A stretch of 43,141 nucleotides of DNA from Plasmopara viticola (lineage: Eukaryota; Oomycota; Peronosporomycetes; Peronosporales; Peronosporaceae). Position 1 is the first letter of the stretch, and each line of letters begins with the position of its first letter. The DNA is taken from the NCBI GenBank assembly GCA_001695595.3, contig MBPM02000267.1, positions 1-43,141 of the forward strand, given 5' to 3'. This document shows positions 23,001-36,200 of the stretch, piece after piece. Both the position numbers and the translations under genes were made by a program. The notes under the pieces are model-generated. The model made no database searches. It was not told the origin of the DNA and was given only the letters and a program-made list of their open reading frames with translations.

Positions 23001-25439
23001 GATAGAAAGGACGTATCTATGGCCGTACATCATCTCAGCACTTCAAAGGTGCGAATATTCGCTTAGTTGTGGCTCTATTGCGTCTGCGCACGTCTAGTAT
23101 GATAGAAAGGACGTATCTATGGCCGTACATCATCTCAGCACTTCAAGAGGGCGAATATTCGCTTAGTTGTGGCTCTATTGCGTCTGCGCACGTCTAGTAT
23201 GATAGAAGGACGTATCATGGCCGTACATCATCTCAGCACTTCAAAGGTGCGAATATTCGCTTAGTTGTGGCTCTATTGCGTCTGCGCACGTCTAGAATGA
23301 TAGAAAGGACGTATCTATGGCCGTACATCATCTCAGCACTTCAAAGGTGCGAATATTCGCTTAGTTGTGGCTCTATTGCGTCTGCGCACGTCTAGAATGA
23401 TAGAAAGGACGTATCTATGGCCGTACATCATCTCAGCACTTCCAAAGAGCGAATATTCGCTTAGTTGTGGCTCTATTGCGTCTGCGCACGTCTAGAATGA
23501 TAGAAAGGACGTATCAATGGCCATACATGATCTCAGCACTTCAAAGGTGCAAATATTCGCTTAGTTGTGGCTCTATTGCGTCTGCGCACGTCTAGAATGA
23601 TAGAAAGGACGTATCTATGGCCGTACATCATCTCAGCACTTCAAAGGTGCGAATATTCGCTTAGTTGTGGCTCTATTGCGTCTGCGCACGTCTAGAATGA
23701 TAGAAAGGACGTATCTATGGCCGTACATCATCTCAGCACTTCAAAGAGCGAATATTCGCTTAGTTGTGGCTCTATTGCGTCTGCGCACGTCTAGAATGAT
23801 AGAAGGACGTATCATGGCCATACATGATCTCAGCACTTCAAAGGTGCAAATATTCGCTTAGTTGTGGCTCTATTGCGTCTGCGCACGTCTAGAATGATAG
23901 AAAGGACGTATCTATGGCCGTACATCATCTCAGCACTTCAAGAGCGAATATTCGCTTAGTTGTGGCTCTATTGCGTCTGCGCACGTCTAGAATGATAGAA
24001 AGGACGTATCATGGCCGTACATGATCTCAGCACTTCAAAGGTGCAAATATTCGCTTAGTTGTGGCTCTATTGCGTCTGCGCACGTCTAGAATGATAGAAA
24101 GGACGTATCTATGGCCGTACATCATCTCAGCACTTCAAAGAGCGAATATTCGCTTAGTTGTGGCTCTATTGCGTCTGCGCACGTCTAGAATGATAGAAAG
24201 GACGTATCTATGGCCGTACATCATCTCAGCACTTCAAAGGTGCAAATATTCGCTTAGTTGTGGCTCTATTGCGTCTGCGCACGTCTAGAATGATAGAAAG
24301 GACGTATCTATGGCCGTACATCATCTCAGCACTTCAAAGAGCGAATATTCGCTTAGTTGTGGCTCTATTGCGTCTGCGCACGTCTAGAATGATAGAAAGG
24401 ACGTATCTATGGCCGTACATCATCTCAGCACTTCAAAGAGCGAATATTCGCTTAGTTGTGGCTCTATTGCGTCTGCGCACGTCTAGAATGATAGAAAGGA
24501 CGTATCTATGGCCGTACATGATCTCAGCACTTCAAAGGTGCAAATTCGCTTAGTTGTGGCTCTATTGCGTCTGCGCACGTCTAGAATGATAGAAAGGACG
24601 TATCTATGGCCGTACATCATCTCAGCACTTCAAAGGCGAATATTCGCTTAGTTGTGGCTCTATTGCGTCTGCGCACGTCTAGAATGATAGAAAGGACGTA
24701 TCATGGCCGTACATCATCTCAGCACTTCAAAGGTGCAATATTCGCTTAGTTGTGGCTCTATTGCGTCTGCGCACGTCTAGAATGATAGAAAGGACGTATC
24801 TATGGCCGTACATCATCTCAGCACTTCAAAGTGCGAATATTCGCTTAGTTGTGGCTCTATTGCGTCTGCGCACGTCTAGAATGATAGAAAGGACGTATCT
24901 ATGGCCGTACATCATCTCAGCACTTCAAAGGTGCGAATATTCGCTTAGTTGTGGCTCTATTGCGTCTGCGCACGTCTAGAATGATAGAAAGGACGTATCT
25001 ATGGCCGTACATCATCTCAGCACTTCAAAGGTGCGAATATTCGCTTAGTTGTGGCTCTATTGCGTCTGCGCACGTCTAGAATGATAGAAAGGACGTATCT
25101 ATGGCCGTACATCATCTCAGCACTTCAAAGGTGCAAATATTCGCTTAGTTGTGGCTCTATTGCGTCTGCGCACGTCTAGAATGATAGAAAGGACGTATCT
25201 ATGGCCGTACATCATCTCAGCACTTCAAAGAGCGAATATTCGCTTAGTTGTGGCTCTATTGCGTCTGCGCACGTCTAGAATGATAGACAGGACGTATCAA
25301 TGGCCGTACATCATCTCAGCACTTCAAAGGTGCAATATTCGCTTAGTTGTGGCTCTATTGCGTCTGCGCACGTCTAGAATGATAGAAAGGACGTATCAAT
25401 GGCCGTACATCATCTCAGCACTTCAAAGGTGCAATATTC

Positions 25440-26270
25440 GCTTAGTTGTGGCTCTATTGCGTCTGCGCACGTCTAGAATGATAGAAAGGACGTATCTATG
25501 GCCGTACATCATCTCAGCACTTCAAAGAGCGAATATTCGCTTAGTTGTGGCTCTATTGCGTCTGCGCACGTCTAGAATGATAGAAAGGACGTATCATGGC
25601 CGTACATCATCTCAGCACTTCAAAGGTGCAATATTCGCTTAGTTGTGGCTCTATTGCGTCTGCGCACGTCTAGAATGATAGAAAGGACGTATCTATGGCC
25701 GTACATCATCTCAGCACTTCAAAGAGCGAATATTCGCTTAGTTGTGGCTCTATTGCGTCTGCGCACGTCTAGAATGATAGAAAGGACGTATCATGGCCGT
25801 ACATCATCTCAGCACTTCAAAGGTGCAATATTCGCTTAGTTGTGGCTCTATTGCGTCTGCGCACGTCTAGAATGATAGAAAGGACGTATCTATGGCCGTA
25901 CATCATCTCAGCACTTCAAAGCGAATATTCGCTTAGTTGTGGCTCTATTGCGTCTGCGCACGTCTAGAATGATAGAAAGGACGTATCATGGCCGTACATG
26001 ATCTCAGCACTTCAAAGGTGCAATATTCGCTTAGTTGTGGCTCTATTGCGTCTGCGCACGTCTAGAATGATAGAAAGGACGTATCTATGGCCGTACATCA
26101 TCTCAGCACTTCAAAGAGCGAATATTCGCTTAGTTGTGGCTCTATTGCGTCTGCGCACGTCTAGAATGATAGAAAGGACGTATCTATGGCCGTACATCAT
26201 CTCAGCACTTCAAAGGTGCAAATATTCGCTTAGTTGTGGCTCTATTGCGTCTGCGCACGTCTAGAATGAT
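25440..26270 (+). repeat. Local dimer repeat of about 195-200 bp inside the core
   Basis: Units followed by AAAGAGCGAATATTCGC or AAAGCGAATATTCGC (near 25,529, 25,725, 25,920 and 26,115) alternate with units carrying the shortened GTATCATGGCC and followed by AAAGGTGCAATATTCGC (near 25,626, 25,820 and 26,015). The two variants travel together, so the amplified unit is the pair. It resembles the 16.3-20.2 kb dimer but uses a different B-like partner. Confidence 0.75.
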
Positions 26271-29167
26271 AGAAAGGACGTATCTATGGCCGTACATCAT
26301 CTCAGCACTTCCAAAGAGCAAATATTCGCTTAGTTGTGGCTCTATTGCGTCTGCGCACGTCTAGAATGATAGAAAGGACGTATCTATGGCCGTACATCAT
26401 CTCAGCACTTCAAAGGTGCGAATATTCGCTTAGTTGTGGCTCTATTGCGTCTGCGCACGTCTAGAATGATAGAAAGGACGTATCTATGGCCGTACATCAT
26501 CTCAGCACTTCAAAGGTGCAAATATTCGCTTAGTTGTGGCTCTATTGCGTCTGCGCACGTCTAGAATGATAGAAAGGACGTATCTATGGCCGTACATCAT
26601 CTCAGCACTTCACAAGAGCGAATATTCGCTTAGTTGTGGCTCTATTGCGTCTGCGCACGTCTAGAATGATAGAAAGGACGTATCATGGCCGTACATCATC
26701 TCAGCACTTCAAAGGTGCAAATATTCGCTTAGTTGTGGCTCTATTGCGTCTGCGCACGTCTAGAATGATAGAAAGGACGTATCTATGGCCGTACATCATC
26801 TCAGCACTTCAAAAGAGCGAATATTCGCTTAGTTTGTGGCTCTATTGCGTCTGCGCACGTCTAGTATGATAGAAAGGACGTATCTATGGCCGTACATCAT
26901 CTCAGCACTTCAAAGGCGAATATTCGCTTAGTTGTGGCTCTATTGCGTCTGCGCACGTCTAGAATGATAGAAAGGACGTATCTATGGCCGTACATCATCT
27001 CAGCACTTCAAAGGTGCGAATATTCGCTTAGTTGTGGCTCTATTGCGTCTGCGCACGTCTAGAATGATAGAAAGGACGTATCTATGGCCGTACATCTCAG
27101 CACTTCAAGAGAGCAAATATACGCTTAGTTTGTGGCTCTATTGCGTCTGCGCACGTCTAGAATGATAGAAAGGACGTATCTATGGCCGTACATCATCTCA
27201 GCACTTCAAAGAGCGAATATTCGCTTAGTTGTGGCTCTATTGCGTCTGCGCACGTCTAGAATGATAGACAGGACGTATCAATGGCCGTACATCATCTCAG
27301 CACTTCAAAGGTGCGAATATTCGCTTAGTTGTGGCTCTATTGCGTCTGCGCACGTCTAGAATGATAGACAGGACGTATCATGGCCGTACATCATCTCAGC
27401 ACTTCAAAGAGCGAATATTCGCTTAGTTGTGGCTCTATTGCGTCTGCGCACGTCTAGAATGATAGAAAGGACGTATCTATGGCCGTACATCATCTCAGCA
27501 CTTCAAAGGTGCAATATTCGCTTAGTTGTGGCTCTATTGCGTCTGCGCACGTCTAGAATGATAGAAAGGACGTATCATGGCCGTACATCATCTCAGCACT
27601 TCAAAGGTGCAAATATTCGCTTAGTTGTGGCTCTATTGCGTCTGCGCACGTCTAGAATGATAGAAAGGACGTATCTATGGCCGTACATCATCTCAGCACT
27701 TCAAAGAGCGAATATTCGCTTAGTTGTGGCTCTATTGCGTCTGCGCACGTCTAGAATGATAGAAGGACGTATCTATGGCCGTACATCATCTCAGCACTTC
27801 AAAGGTGCAATATTCGCTTAGTTGTGGCTCTATTGCGTCTGCGCACGTCTAGAATGATAGAAAGGACGTATCTATGGCCGTACATCATCTCAGCACTTCA
27901 AAGAGCGAATATTCGCTTAGTTGTGGCTCTATTGCGTCTGCGCACGTCTAGAATGATAGAAAGGACGTATCTATGGCCGTACATCATCTCAGCACTTCAA
28001 AGGTGCAAATATTCGCTTAGTTGTGGCTCTATTGCGTCTGCGCACGTCTAGAATGATAGAAAGGACGTATCTATGGCCGTACATCATCTCAGCACTTCAA
28101 AGGTGCGAATATTCGCTTAGTTGTGGCTCTATTGCGTCTGCGCACGTCTAGAATGATAGAAAGGACGTATCTATGGCCGTACATCATCTCAGCACTTCAA
28201 AGGTGCGAATATTCGCTTAGTTGTGGCTCTATTGCGTCTGCGCACGTCTAGAATGATAGAAAGGACGTATCTATGGCCGTACATCATCTCAGCACTTCAA
28301 AGAGCGAATATTCGCTTAGTTGTGGCTCTATTGCGTCTGCGCACGTCTAGAATGATAGAAAGGACGTATCTATGGCCGTACATCATCTCAGCACTTCAAA
28401 GGTGCAATATTCGCTTAGTTGTGGCTCTATTGCGTCTGCGCACGTCTAGAATGATAGAAAGGACGTATCTATGGCCGTACATCATCTCAGCACTTCAAAG
28501 AGCGAATATTCGCTTAGTTGTGGCTCTATTGCGTCTGCGCACGTCTAGAATGATAGAAAGGACGTATCTATGGCCGTACATCATCTCAGCACTTCAAAGG
28601 TGCGAATATTCGCTTAGTTGTGGCTCTATTGCGTCTGCGCACGTCTAGAATGATAGAAAGGACGTATCTATGGCCGTACATCATCTCAGCACTTCAAAGG
28701 TGCAAATATTCGCTTAGTTGTGGCTCTATTGCGTCTGCGCACGTCTAGAATGATAGAAAGGACGTATCTATGGCCGTACATCATCTCAGCACTTCAAAGA
28801 GCGAATATTCGCTTAGTTGTGGCTCTATTGCGTCTGCGCACGTCTAGAATGATAGAAAGGACGTATCTATGGCCGTACATCATCTCAGCACTTCAAAGAG
28901 CGAATATTCGCTTAGTTGTGGCTCTATTGCGTCTGCGCACGTCTAGAATGATAGAAAGGACGTATCTATGGCCGTACATCATCTCAGCACTTCAAAGGTG
29001 CGAATATTCGCTTAGTTGTGGCTCTATTGCGTCTGCGCACGTCTAGAATGATAGAAAGGACGTATCTATGGCCGTACATCATCTCAGCACTTCAAAGGTG
29101 CGAATATTCGCTTAGTTGTGGCTCTATTGCGTCTGCGCACGTCTAGAATGATAGAAAGGACGTATCT

Positions 29168-30235
29168 ATGGCCGTACATCATCTCAGCACTTCAAGAGCG
29201 AATATTCGCTTAGTTGTGGCTCTATTGCGTCTGCGCACGTCTAGAATGATAGAAAGGACGTATCTATGGCCGTACATCATCTCAGCACTTCAAAGAGCGA
29301 ATATTCGCTTAGTTGTGGCTCTATTGCGTCTGCGCACGTCTAGAATGATAGAAAGGACGTATCTATGGCCGTACATCATCTCAGCACTTCAAAGAGCGAA
29401 TATTCGCTTAGTTGTGGCTCTATTGCGTCTGCGCACGTCTAGAATGATAGAAAGGACGTATCTATGGCCGTACATCATCTCAGCACTTCAAAGGTGCGAA
29501 TATTCGCTTAGTTGTGGCTCTATTGCGTCTGCGCACGTCTAGAATGATAGAAAGGACGTATCTATGGCCGTACATCATCTCAGCACTTCAAAGAGCGAAT
29601 ATTCGCTTAGTTGTGGCTCTATTGCGTCTGCGCACGTCTAGAATGATAGAAAGGACGTATCTATGGCCGTACATCATCTCAGCACTTCAAGAGCGAATAT
29701 TCGCTTAGTTGTGGCTCTATTGCGTCTGCGCACGTCTAGAATGATAGAAAGGACGTATCTATGGCCGTACATCATCTCAGCACTTCAAAGGTGCAAATAT
29801 TCGCTTAGTTGTGGCTCTATTGCGTCTGCGCACGTCTAGAATGATAGAAAGGACGTATCTATGGCCGTACATCATCTCAGCACTTCAAGAGCGAATATTC
29901 GCTTAGTTGTGGCTCTATTGCGTCTGCGCACGTCTAGAATGATAGAAAGGACGTATCTATGGCCGTACATCATCTCAGCACTTCAAAGAGCGAATATTCG
30001 CTTAGTTGTGGCTCTATTGCGTCTGCGCACGTCTAGAATGATAGAAAGGACGTATCTATGGCCGTACATCATCTCAGCACTTCAAAGAGCGAATATTCGC
30101 TTAGTTGTGGCTCTATTGCGTCTGCGCACGTCTAGAATGATAGAAAGGACGTATCTATGGCCGTACATCATCTCAGCACTTCAAAGGTGCGAATATTCGC
30201 TTAGTTGTGGCTCTATTGCGTCTGCGCACGTCTAG
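29168..30235 (+). repeat. Direct duplication with a 693-bp (7-monomer) offset
   Basis: The 375-bp segment 29,168-29,542 reappears at 29,861-30,235. Both contain the linker series AAGAGC, AAAGAGC, AAAGAGC, AAAGGTGCG in the same order, and the translated text of the two segments is identical. Between them lie three further monomers with linkers AAAGAGC, AAGAGC and AAAGGTGCA. After 30,235 the match breaks down: AAGAGC follows where AAAGAGC was expected. It is a recent seven-monomer-scale duplication, or an assembly repeat-copy effect. Confidence 0.8.
29395..29408. repeat. Representative palindromic linker AGCGAATATTCGCT
   Basis: AGCGAATATTCGCT is a perfect 14-bp palindrome and recurs about once per monomer throughout the window. 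In copies with the AAAGC linker it extends to a 16-bp palindrome, AAGCGAATATTCGCTT (for example 25,919-25,934). In AAAGGTGCA copies the left arm is broken (GCAAATATTCGC). The palindrome sits in the segment where monomer length varies most; the flanking CTTAGTTGTGG and CAGCACTTC hardly change. Short dyads are known to be enriched in centromeric satellites lacking CENP-B boxes, but no function can be read from sequence alone. Confidence 0.9.
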
Positions 30236-33200
30236 AATGATAGAAAGGACGTATCTATGGCCGTACATCATCTCAGCACTTCAAGAGCGAATATTCGCTT
30301 AGTTGTGGCTCTATTGCGTCTGCGCACGTCTAGAATGATAGAAAGGACGTATCTATGGCCGTACATCATCTCAGCACTTCAAAGAGCGAATATTCGCTTA
30401 GTTGTGGCTCTATTGCGTCTGCGCACGTCTAGATGATAGAAAGGACGTATCTATGGCCGTACATCATCTCAGCACTTCAAAGGCAAATATTCGCTTAGTT
30501 GTGGCTCTATTGCGTCTGCGCACGTCTAGAATGATAGAAAGGACGTATCTATGGCCGTACATCATCTCAGCACTTCAAAGGTGCAAATATTCGCTTAGTT
30601 GTGGCTCTATTGCGTCTGCGCACGTCTAGAATGATAGAAAGGACGTATCTATGGCCGTACATCATCTCAGCACTTCAAAGGTGCGAATATTCGCTTAGTT
30701 GTGGCTCTATTGCGTCTGCGCACGTCTAGAATGATAGAAAGGACGTATCTATGGCCGTACATCATCTCAGCACTTCAAGAGCGAATATTCGCTTAGTTGT
30801 GGCTCTATTGCGTCTGCGCACGTCTAGAATGATAGAAAGGACGTATCTATGGCCGTACATCATCTCAGCACTTCAAAGCGAATATTCGCTTAGTTGTGGC
30901 TCTATTGCGTCTGCGCACGTCTAGAATGATAGAAGGACGTATCATGGCCGTACATGATCTCAGCACTTCAAAGGTGCAAATATTCGCTTAGTTGTGGCTC
31001 TATTGCGTCTGCGCACGTCTAGAATGATAGAAAGGACGTATCTATGGCCGTACATCATCTCAGCACTTCAAAGAGCGAATATTCGCTTAGTTGTGGCTCT
31101 ATTGCGTCTGCGCACGTCTAGAATGATAGAAAGGACGTATCTATGGCCGTACATCATCTCAGCACTTCAAAGAGCGAATATTCGCTTAGTTGTGGCTCTA
31201 TTGCGTCTGCGCACGTCTAGAATGATAGAAAGGACGTATCTATGGCCGTACATCATCTCAGCACTTCAAAGGTGCAATATTCGCTTAGTTGTGGCTCTAT
31301 TGCGTCTGCGCACGTCTAGATGATAGAAAGGACGTATCTATGGCCGTACATCATCTCAGCACTTCAAAGGTGCAATATTCGCTTAGTTGTGGCTCTATTG
31401 CGTCTGCGCACGTCTAGAATGATAGAAAGGACGTATCTATGGCCGTACATCATCTCAGCACTTCAAAGAGCGAATATTCGCTTAGTTGTGGCTCTATTGC
31501 GTCTGCGCACGTCTAGAATGATAGAAAGGACGTATCTATGGCCGTACATCATCTCAGCACTTCAAAGGCGAATATTCGCTTAGTTGTGGCTCTATTGCGT
31601 CTGCGCACGTCTAGTATGATAGAAAGGACGTATCTATGGCCGTACATCATCTCAGCACTTCAAAGGCGAATATTCGCTTAGTTGTGGCTCTATTGCGTCT
31701 GCGCACGTCTAGAATGATAGAAAGGACGTATCAATGGCCGTACATCATCTCAGCACTTCAAAGGTGCGAATATTCGCTTAGTTGTGGCTCTATTGCGTCT
31801 GCGCACGTCTAGAATGATAGAAAGGACGTATCATGGCCGTACATCATCTCAGCACTTCAAAGGTGCAATATTCGCTTAGTTGTGGCTCTATTGCGTCTGC
31901 GCACGTCTAGAATGATAGAAAGGACGTATCTATGGCCGTACATCATCTCAGCACTTCAAAGCGAATATTCGCTTAGTTGTGGCTCTATTGCGTCTGCGCA
32001 CGTCTAGAATGATAGAAAGGACGTATCTATGGCCGTACATCATCTCAGCACTTCAAAGAGCGAATATTCGCTTAGTTGTGGCTCTATTGCGTCTGCGCAC
32101 GTCTAGATGATAGAAAGGACGTATCTATGGCCGTACATCATCTCAGCACTTCAAAGAGCGAATATTCGCTTAGTTGTGGCTCTATTGCGTCTGCGCACGT
32201 CTAGTATGATAGAAAGGACGTATCTATGGCCGTACATCATCTCAGCACTTCAAAGAGCGAATATTCGCTTAGTTGTGGCTCTATTGCGTCTGCGCACGTC
32301 TAGAATGATAGAAAGGACGTATCTATGGCCGTACATCATCTCAGCACTTCAAAGAGCGAATATTCGCTTAGTTGTGGCTCTATTGCGTCTGCGCACGTCT
32401 AGAATGATAGAAAGGACGTATCTATGGCCGTACATCATCTCAGCACTTCAAAGGTGCAAATATTCGCTTAGTTGTGGCTCTATTGCGTCTGCGCACGTCT
32501 AGAATGATAGAAAGGACGTATCTATGGCCGTACATCATCTCAGCACTTCAAAGCGAATATTCGCTTAGTTGTGGCTCTATTGCGTCTGCGCACGTCTAGA
32601 ATGATAGAAAGGACGTATCTATGGCCGTACATCATCTCAGCACTTCAAAGAGCGAATATTCGCTTAGTTGTGGCTCTATTGCGTCTGCGCACGTCTAGTA
32701 TGATAGAAAGGACGTATCATGGCCGTACATCATCTCAGCACTTCAAAGGTGCAAATATTCGCTTAGTTGTGGCTCTATTGCGTCTGCGCACGTCTAGAAT
32801 GATAGAAAGGACGTATCTATGGCCGTACATCATCTCAGCACTTCAAAGGTGCAAATATTCGCTTAGTTGTGGCTCTATTGCGTCTGCGCACGTCTAGAAT
32901 GATAGAAAGGACGTATCTATGGCCGTACATCATCTCAGCACTTCAAAGGTGCGAATATTCGCTTAGTTGTGGCTCTATTGCGTCTGCGCACGTCTAGTAT
33001 GATAGAAAGGACGTATCTATGGCCGTACATCATCTCAGCACTTCAAAGCGAATATTCGCTTAGTTGTGGCTCTATTGCGTCTGCGCACGTCTAGAATGAT
33101 AGAAGGACGTATCTATGGCCGTACATCATCTCAGCACTTCAAAGCGAATATTCGCTTAGTTGTGGCTCTATTGCGTCTGCGCACGTCTAGAATGATAGAA

Positions 33201-36200
33201 AGGACGTATCTATGGCCGTACATCATCTCAGCACTTCAAAGGTGCAAATATTCGCTTAGTTGTGGCTCTATTGCGTCTGCGCACGTCTAGAATGATAGAA
33301 AGGACGTATCAATGGCCGTACATCATCTCAGCACTTCAAAGCGAATATTCGCTTAGTTGTGGCTCTATTGCGTCTGCGCACGTCTAGAATGATAGAAAGG
33401 ACGTATCTATGGCCGTACATCATCTCAGCACTTCAAAGGCGAATATTCGCTTAGTTGTGGCTCTATTGCGTCTGCGCACGTCTAGAATGATAGAAAGGAC
33501 GTATCATGGCCGTACATCATCTCAGCACTTCAAAGGTGCAAATATTCGCTTAGTTGTGGCTCTATTGCGTCTGCGCACGTCTAGAATGATAGAAAGGACG
33601 TATCTATGGCCGTACATCATCTCAGCACTTCAAAGGTGCGAATATTCGCTTAGTTGTGGCTCTATTGCGTCTGCGCACGTCTAGAATGATAGAAAGGACG
33701 TATCTATGGCCGTACATCATCTCAGCACTTCAAAGGTGCGAATATTCGCTTAGTTGTGGCTCTATTGCGTCTGCGCACGTCTAGATGATAGAAAGGACGT
33801 ATCTATGGCCGTACATCATCTCAGCACTTCAAAGCGAATATTCGCTTAGTTGTGGCTCTATTGCGTCTGCGCACGTCTAGAATGATAGAAAGGACGTATC
33901 TATGGCCGTACATCATCTCAGCACTTCAAAGCGAATATTCGCTTAGTTGTGGCTCTATTGCGTCTGCGCACGTCTAGAATGATAGAAAGGACGTATCTAT
34001 GGCCGTACATCATCTCAGCACTTCAAAGGTGCAATATTCGCTTAGTTGTGGCTCTATTGCGTCTGCGCACGTCTAGAATGATAGAAAGGACGTATCAATG
34101 GCCGTACATCATCTCAGCACTTCAAAGCGAAATTCGCTTAGTTGTGGCTCTATTGCGTCTGCGCACGTCTAGAATGATAGAAAGGACGTATCTATGGCCG
34201 TACATCATCTCAGCACTTCAAAGAGCGAATATTCGCTTAGTTGTGGCTCTATTGCGTCTGCGCACGTCTAGTAATGATAGAAAGGACGTATCATGGCCTA
34301 CATCATCTCAGCACTTCAAAGGTGCAATATTCGCTTAGTTGTGGCTCTATTGCGTCTGCGCACGTCTAGAATGATAGAAAGGACGTATCTATGGCCGTAC
34401 ATCATCTCAGCACTTCAAAGGTGCAAATATTCGCTTAGTTGTGGCTCTATTGCGTCTGCGCACGTCTAGAATGATAGAAAGGACGTATCTATGGCCGTAC
34501 ATCATCTCAGCACTTCAAAGAGCGAATATTCGCTTAGTTGTGGCTCTATTGCGTCTGCGCACGTCTAGAATGATAGAAAGGACGTATCTATGGCCGTACA
34601 TCATCTCAGCACTTCAAAAGCGAATATTCGCTTAGTTGTGGCTCTATTGCGTCTGCGCACGTCTAGAATGATAGAAGGACGTATCAATGGCCGTACATCA
34701 TCTCAGCACTTCAAAGCGAATATTCGCTTAGTTGTGGCTCTATTGCGTCTGCGCACGTCTAGAATGATAGAAAGGACGTATCTATGGCCGTACATCATCT
34801 CAGCACTTCAAAGGTGCGAATATTCGCTTAGTTGTGGCTCTATTGCGTCTGCGCACGTCTAGAATGATAGAAAGGACGTATCTATGGCCGTACATCATCT
34901 CAGCACTTCAAAGCGAATATTCGCTTAGTTGTGGCTCTATTGCGTCTGCGCACGTCTAGAATGATAGAAAGGACGTATCTATGGCCGTACATCATCTCAG
35001 CACTTCAAGAGGCGAATATTCGCTTAGTTGTGGCTCTATTGCGTCTGCGCACGTCTAGATGATAGAAAGGACGTATCTATGGCCGTACATCATCTCAGCA
35101 CTTCAAAGAGCGAATATTCGCTTAGTTGTGGCTCTATTGCGTCTGCGCACGTCTAGAATGATAGAAAGGACGTATCTATGGCCGTACATCATCTCAGCAC
35201 TTCAAAGGTGCGAATATTCGCTTAGTTGTGGCTCTATTGCGTCTGCGCACGTCTAGAATGATAGAAAGGACGTATCTATGGCCGTACATCATCTCAGCAC
35301 TTCAAAGGTGCGAATATTCGCTTAGTTGTGGCTCTATTGCGTCTGCGCACGTCTAGAATGATAGAAAGGACGTATCTATGGCCGTACATCATCTCAGCAC
35401 TTCAAAGAGCGAATATTCGCTTAGTTGTGGCTCTATTGCGTCTGCGCACGTCTAGAATGATAGAAGGACGTATCTATGGCCGTACATCATCTCAGCACTT
35501 CAAAGCGAATATTCGCTTAGTTGTGGCTCTATTGCGTCTGCACACGTCTAGAATGATAGAAAGGACGTATCTAAGGCCGTACATGATCTCAGCACTTCAA
35601 AGGCGAATATTCGCTTAGTTGTGGCTCTATTGCGTCTGCGCACGTCTAGAATGATAGAAAGGACGTATCTATGGCCGTACATCATCTCAGCACTTCAAAG
35701 CGAATATTCGCTTAGTTGTGGCTCTATTGCGTCTGCGCACGTCTAGAATGATAGAAAGGACGTATCTATGGCCGTACATCATCTCAGCACTTCAAAGTGC
35801 GAATATTCGCTTAGTTGTGGCTCTATTGCGTCTGCGCACGTCTAGAATGATAGAAAGGACGTATCTATGGCCGTACATCATCTCAGCACTTCAAAGAGCG
35901 AATATTCGCTTAGTTGTGGCTCTATTGCGTCTGCGCACGTCTAGAATGATAGAAAGGACGTATCTATGGCCGTACATCATCTCAGCACTTCAAAGGTGCA
36001 AATATTCGCTTAGTTGTGGCTCTATTGCGTCTGCGCACGTCTAGAATGATAGAAAGGACGTATCTATGGCCGTACATCATCTCAGCACTTCAAAGGGCGA
36101 ATATTCGCTTAGTTGTGGCTCTATTGCGTCTGCGCACGTCTAGTATGATAGAAAGGACGTATCTATGGCCGTACATCATCTCAGCACTTCAAAGAGCGAA

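Noticed and set aside
25151..25642. Longest open frame (163 codons) and dozens of similar 60-160 codon frames as protein-coding genes
   Set aside because: They begin mostly at GTG or at an in-repeat ATG, end at the monomer's own TAG when a 100-bp unit shifts the frame, and consist only of the translated satellite. Their length simply tracks runs of 99-bp monomers.
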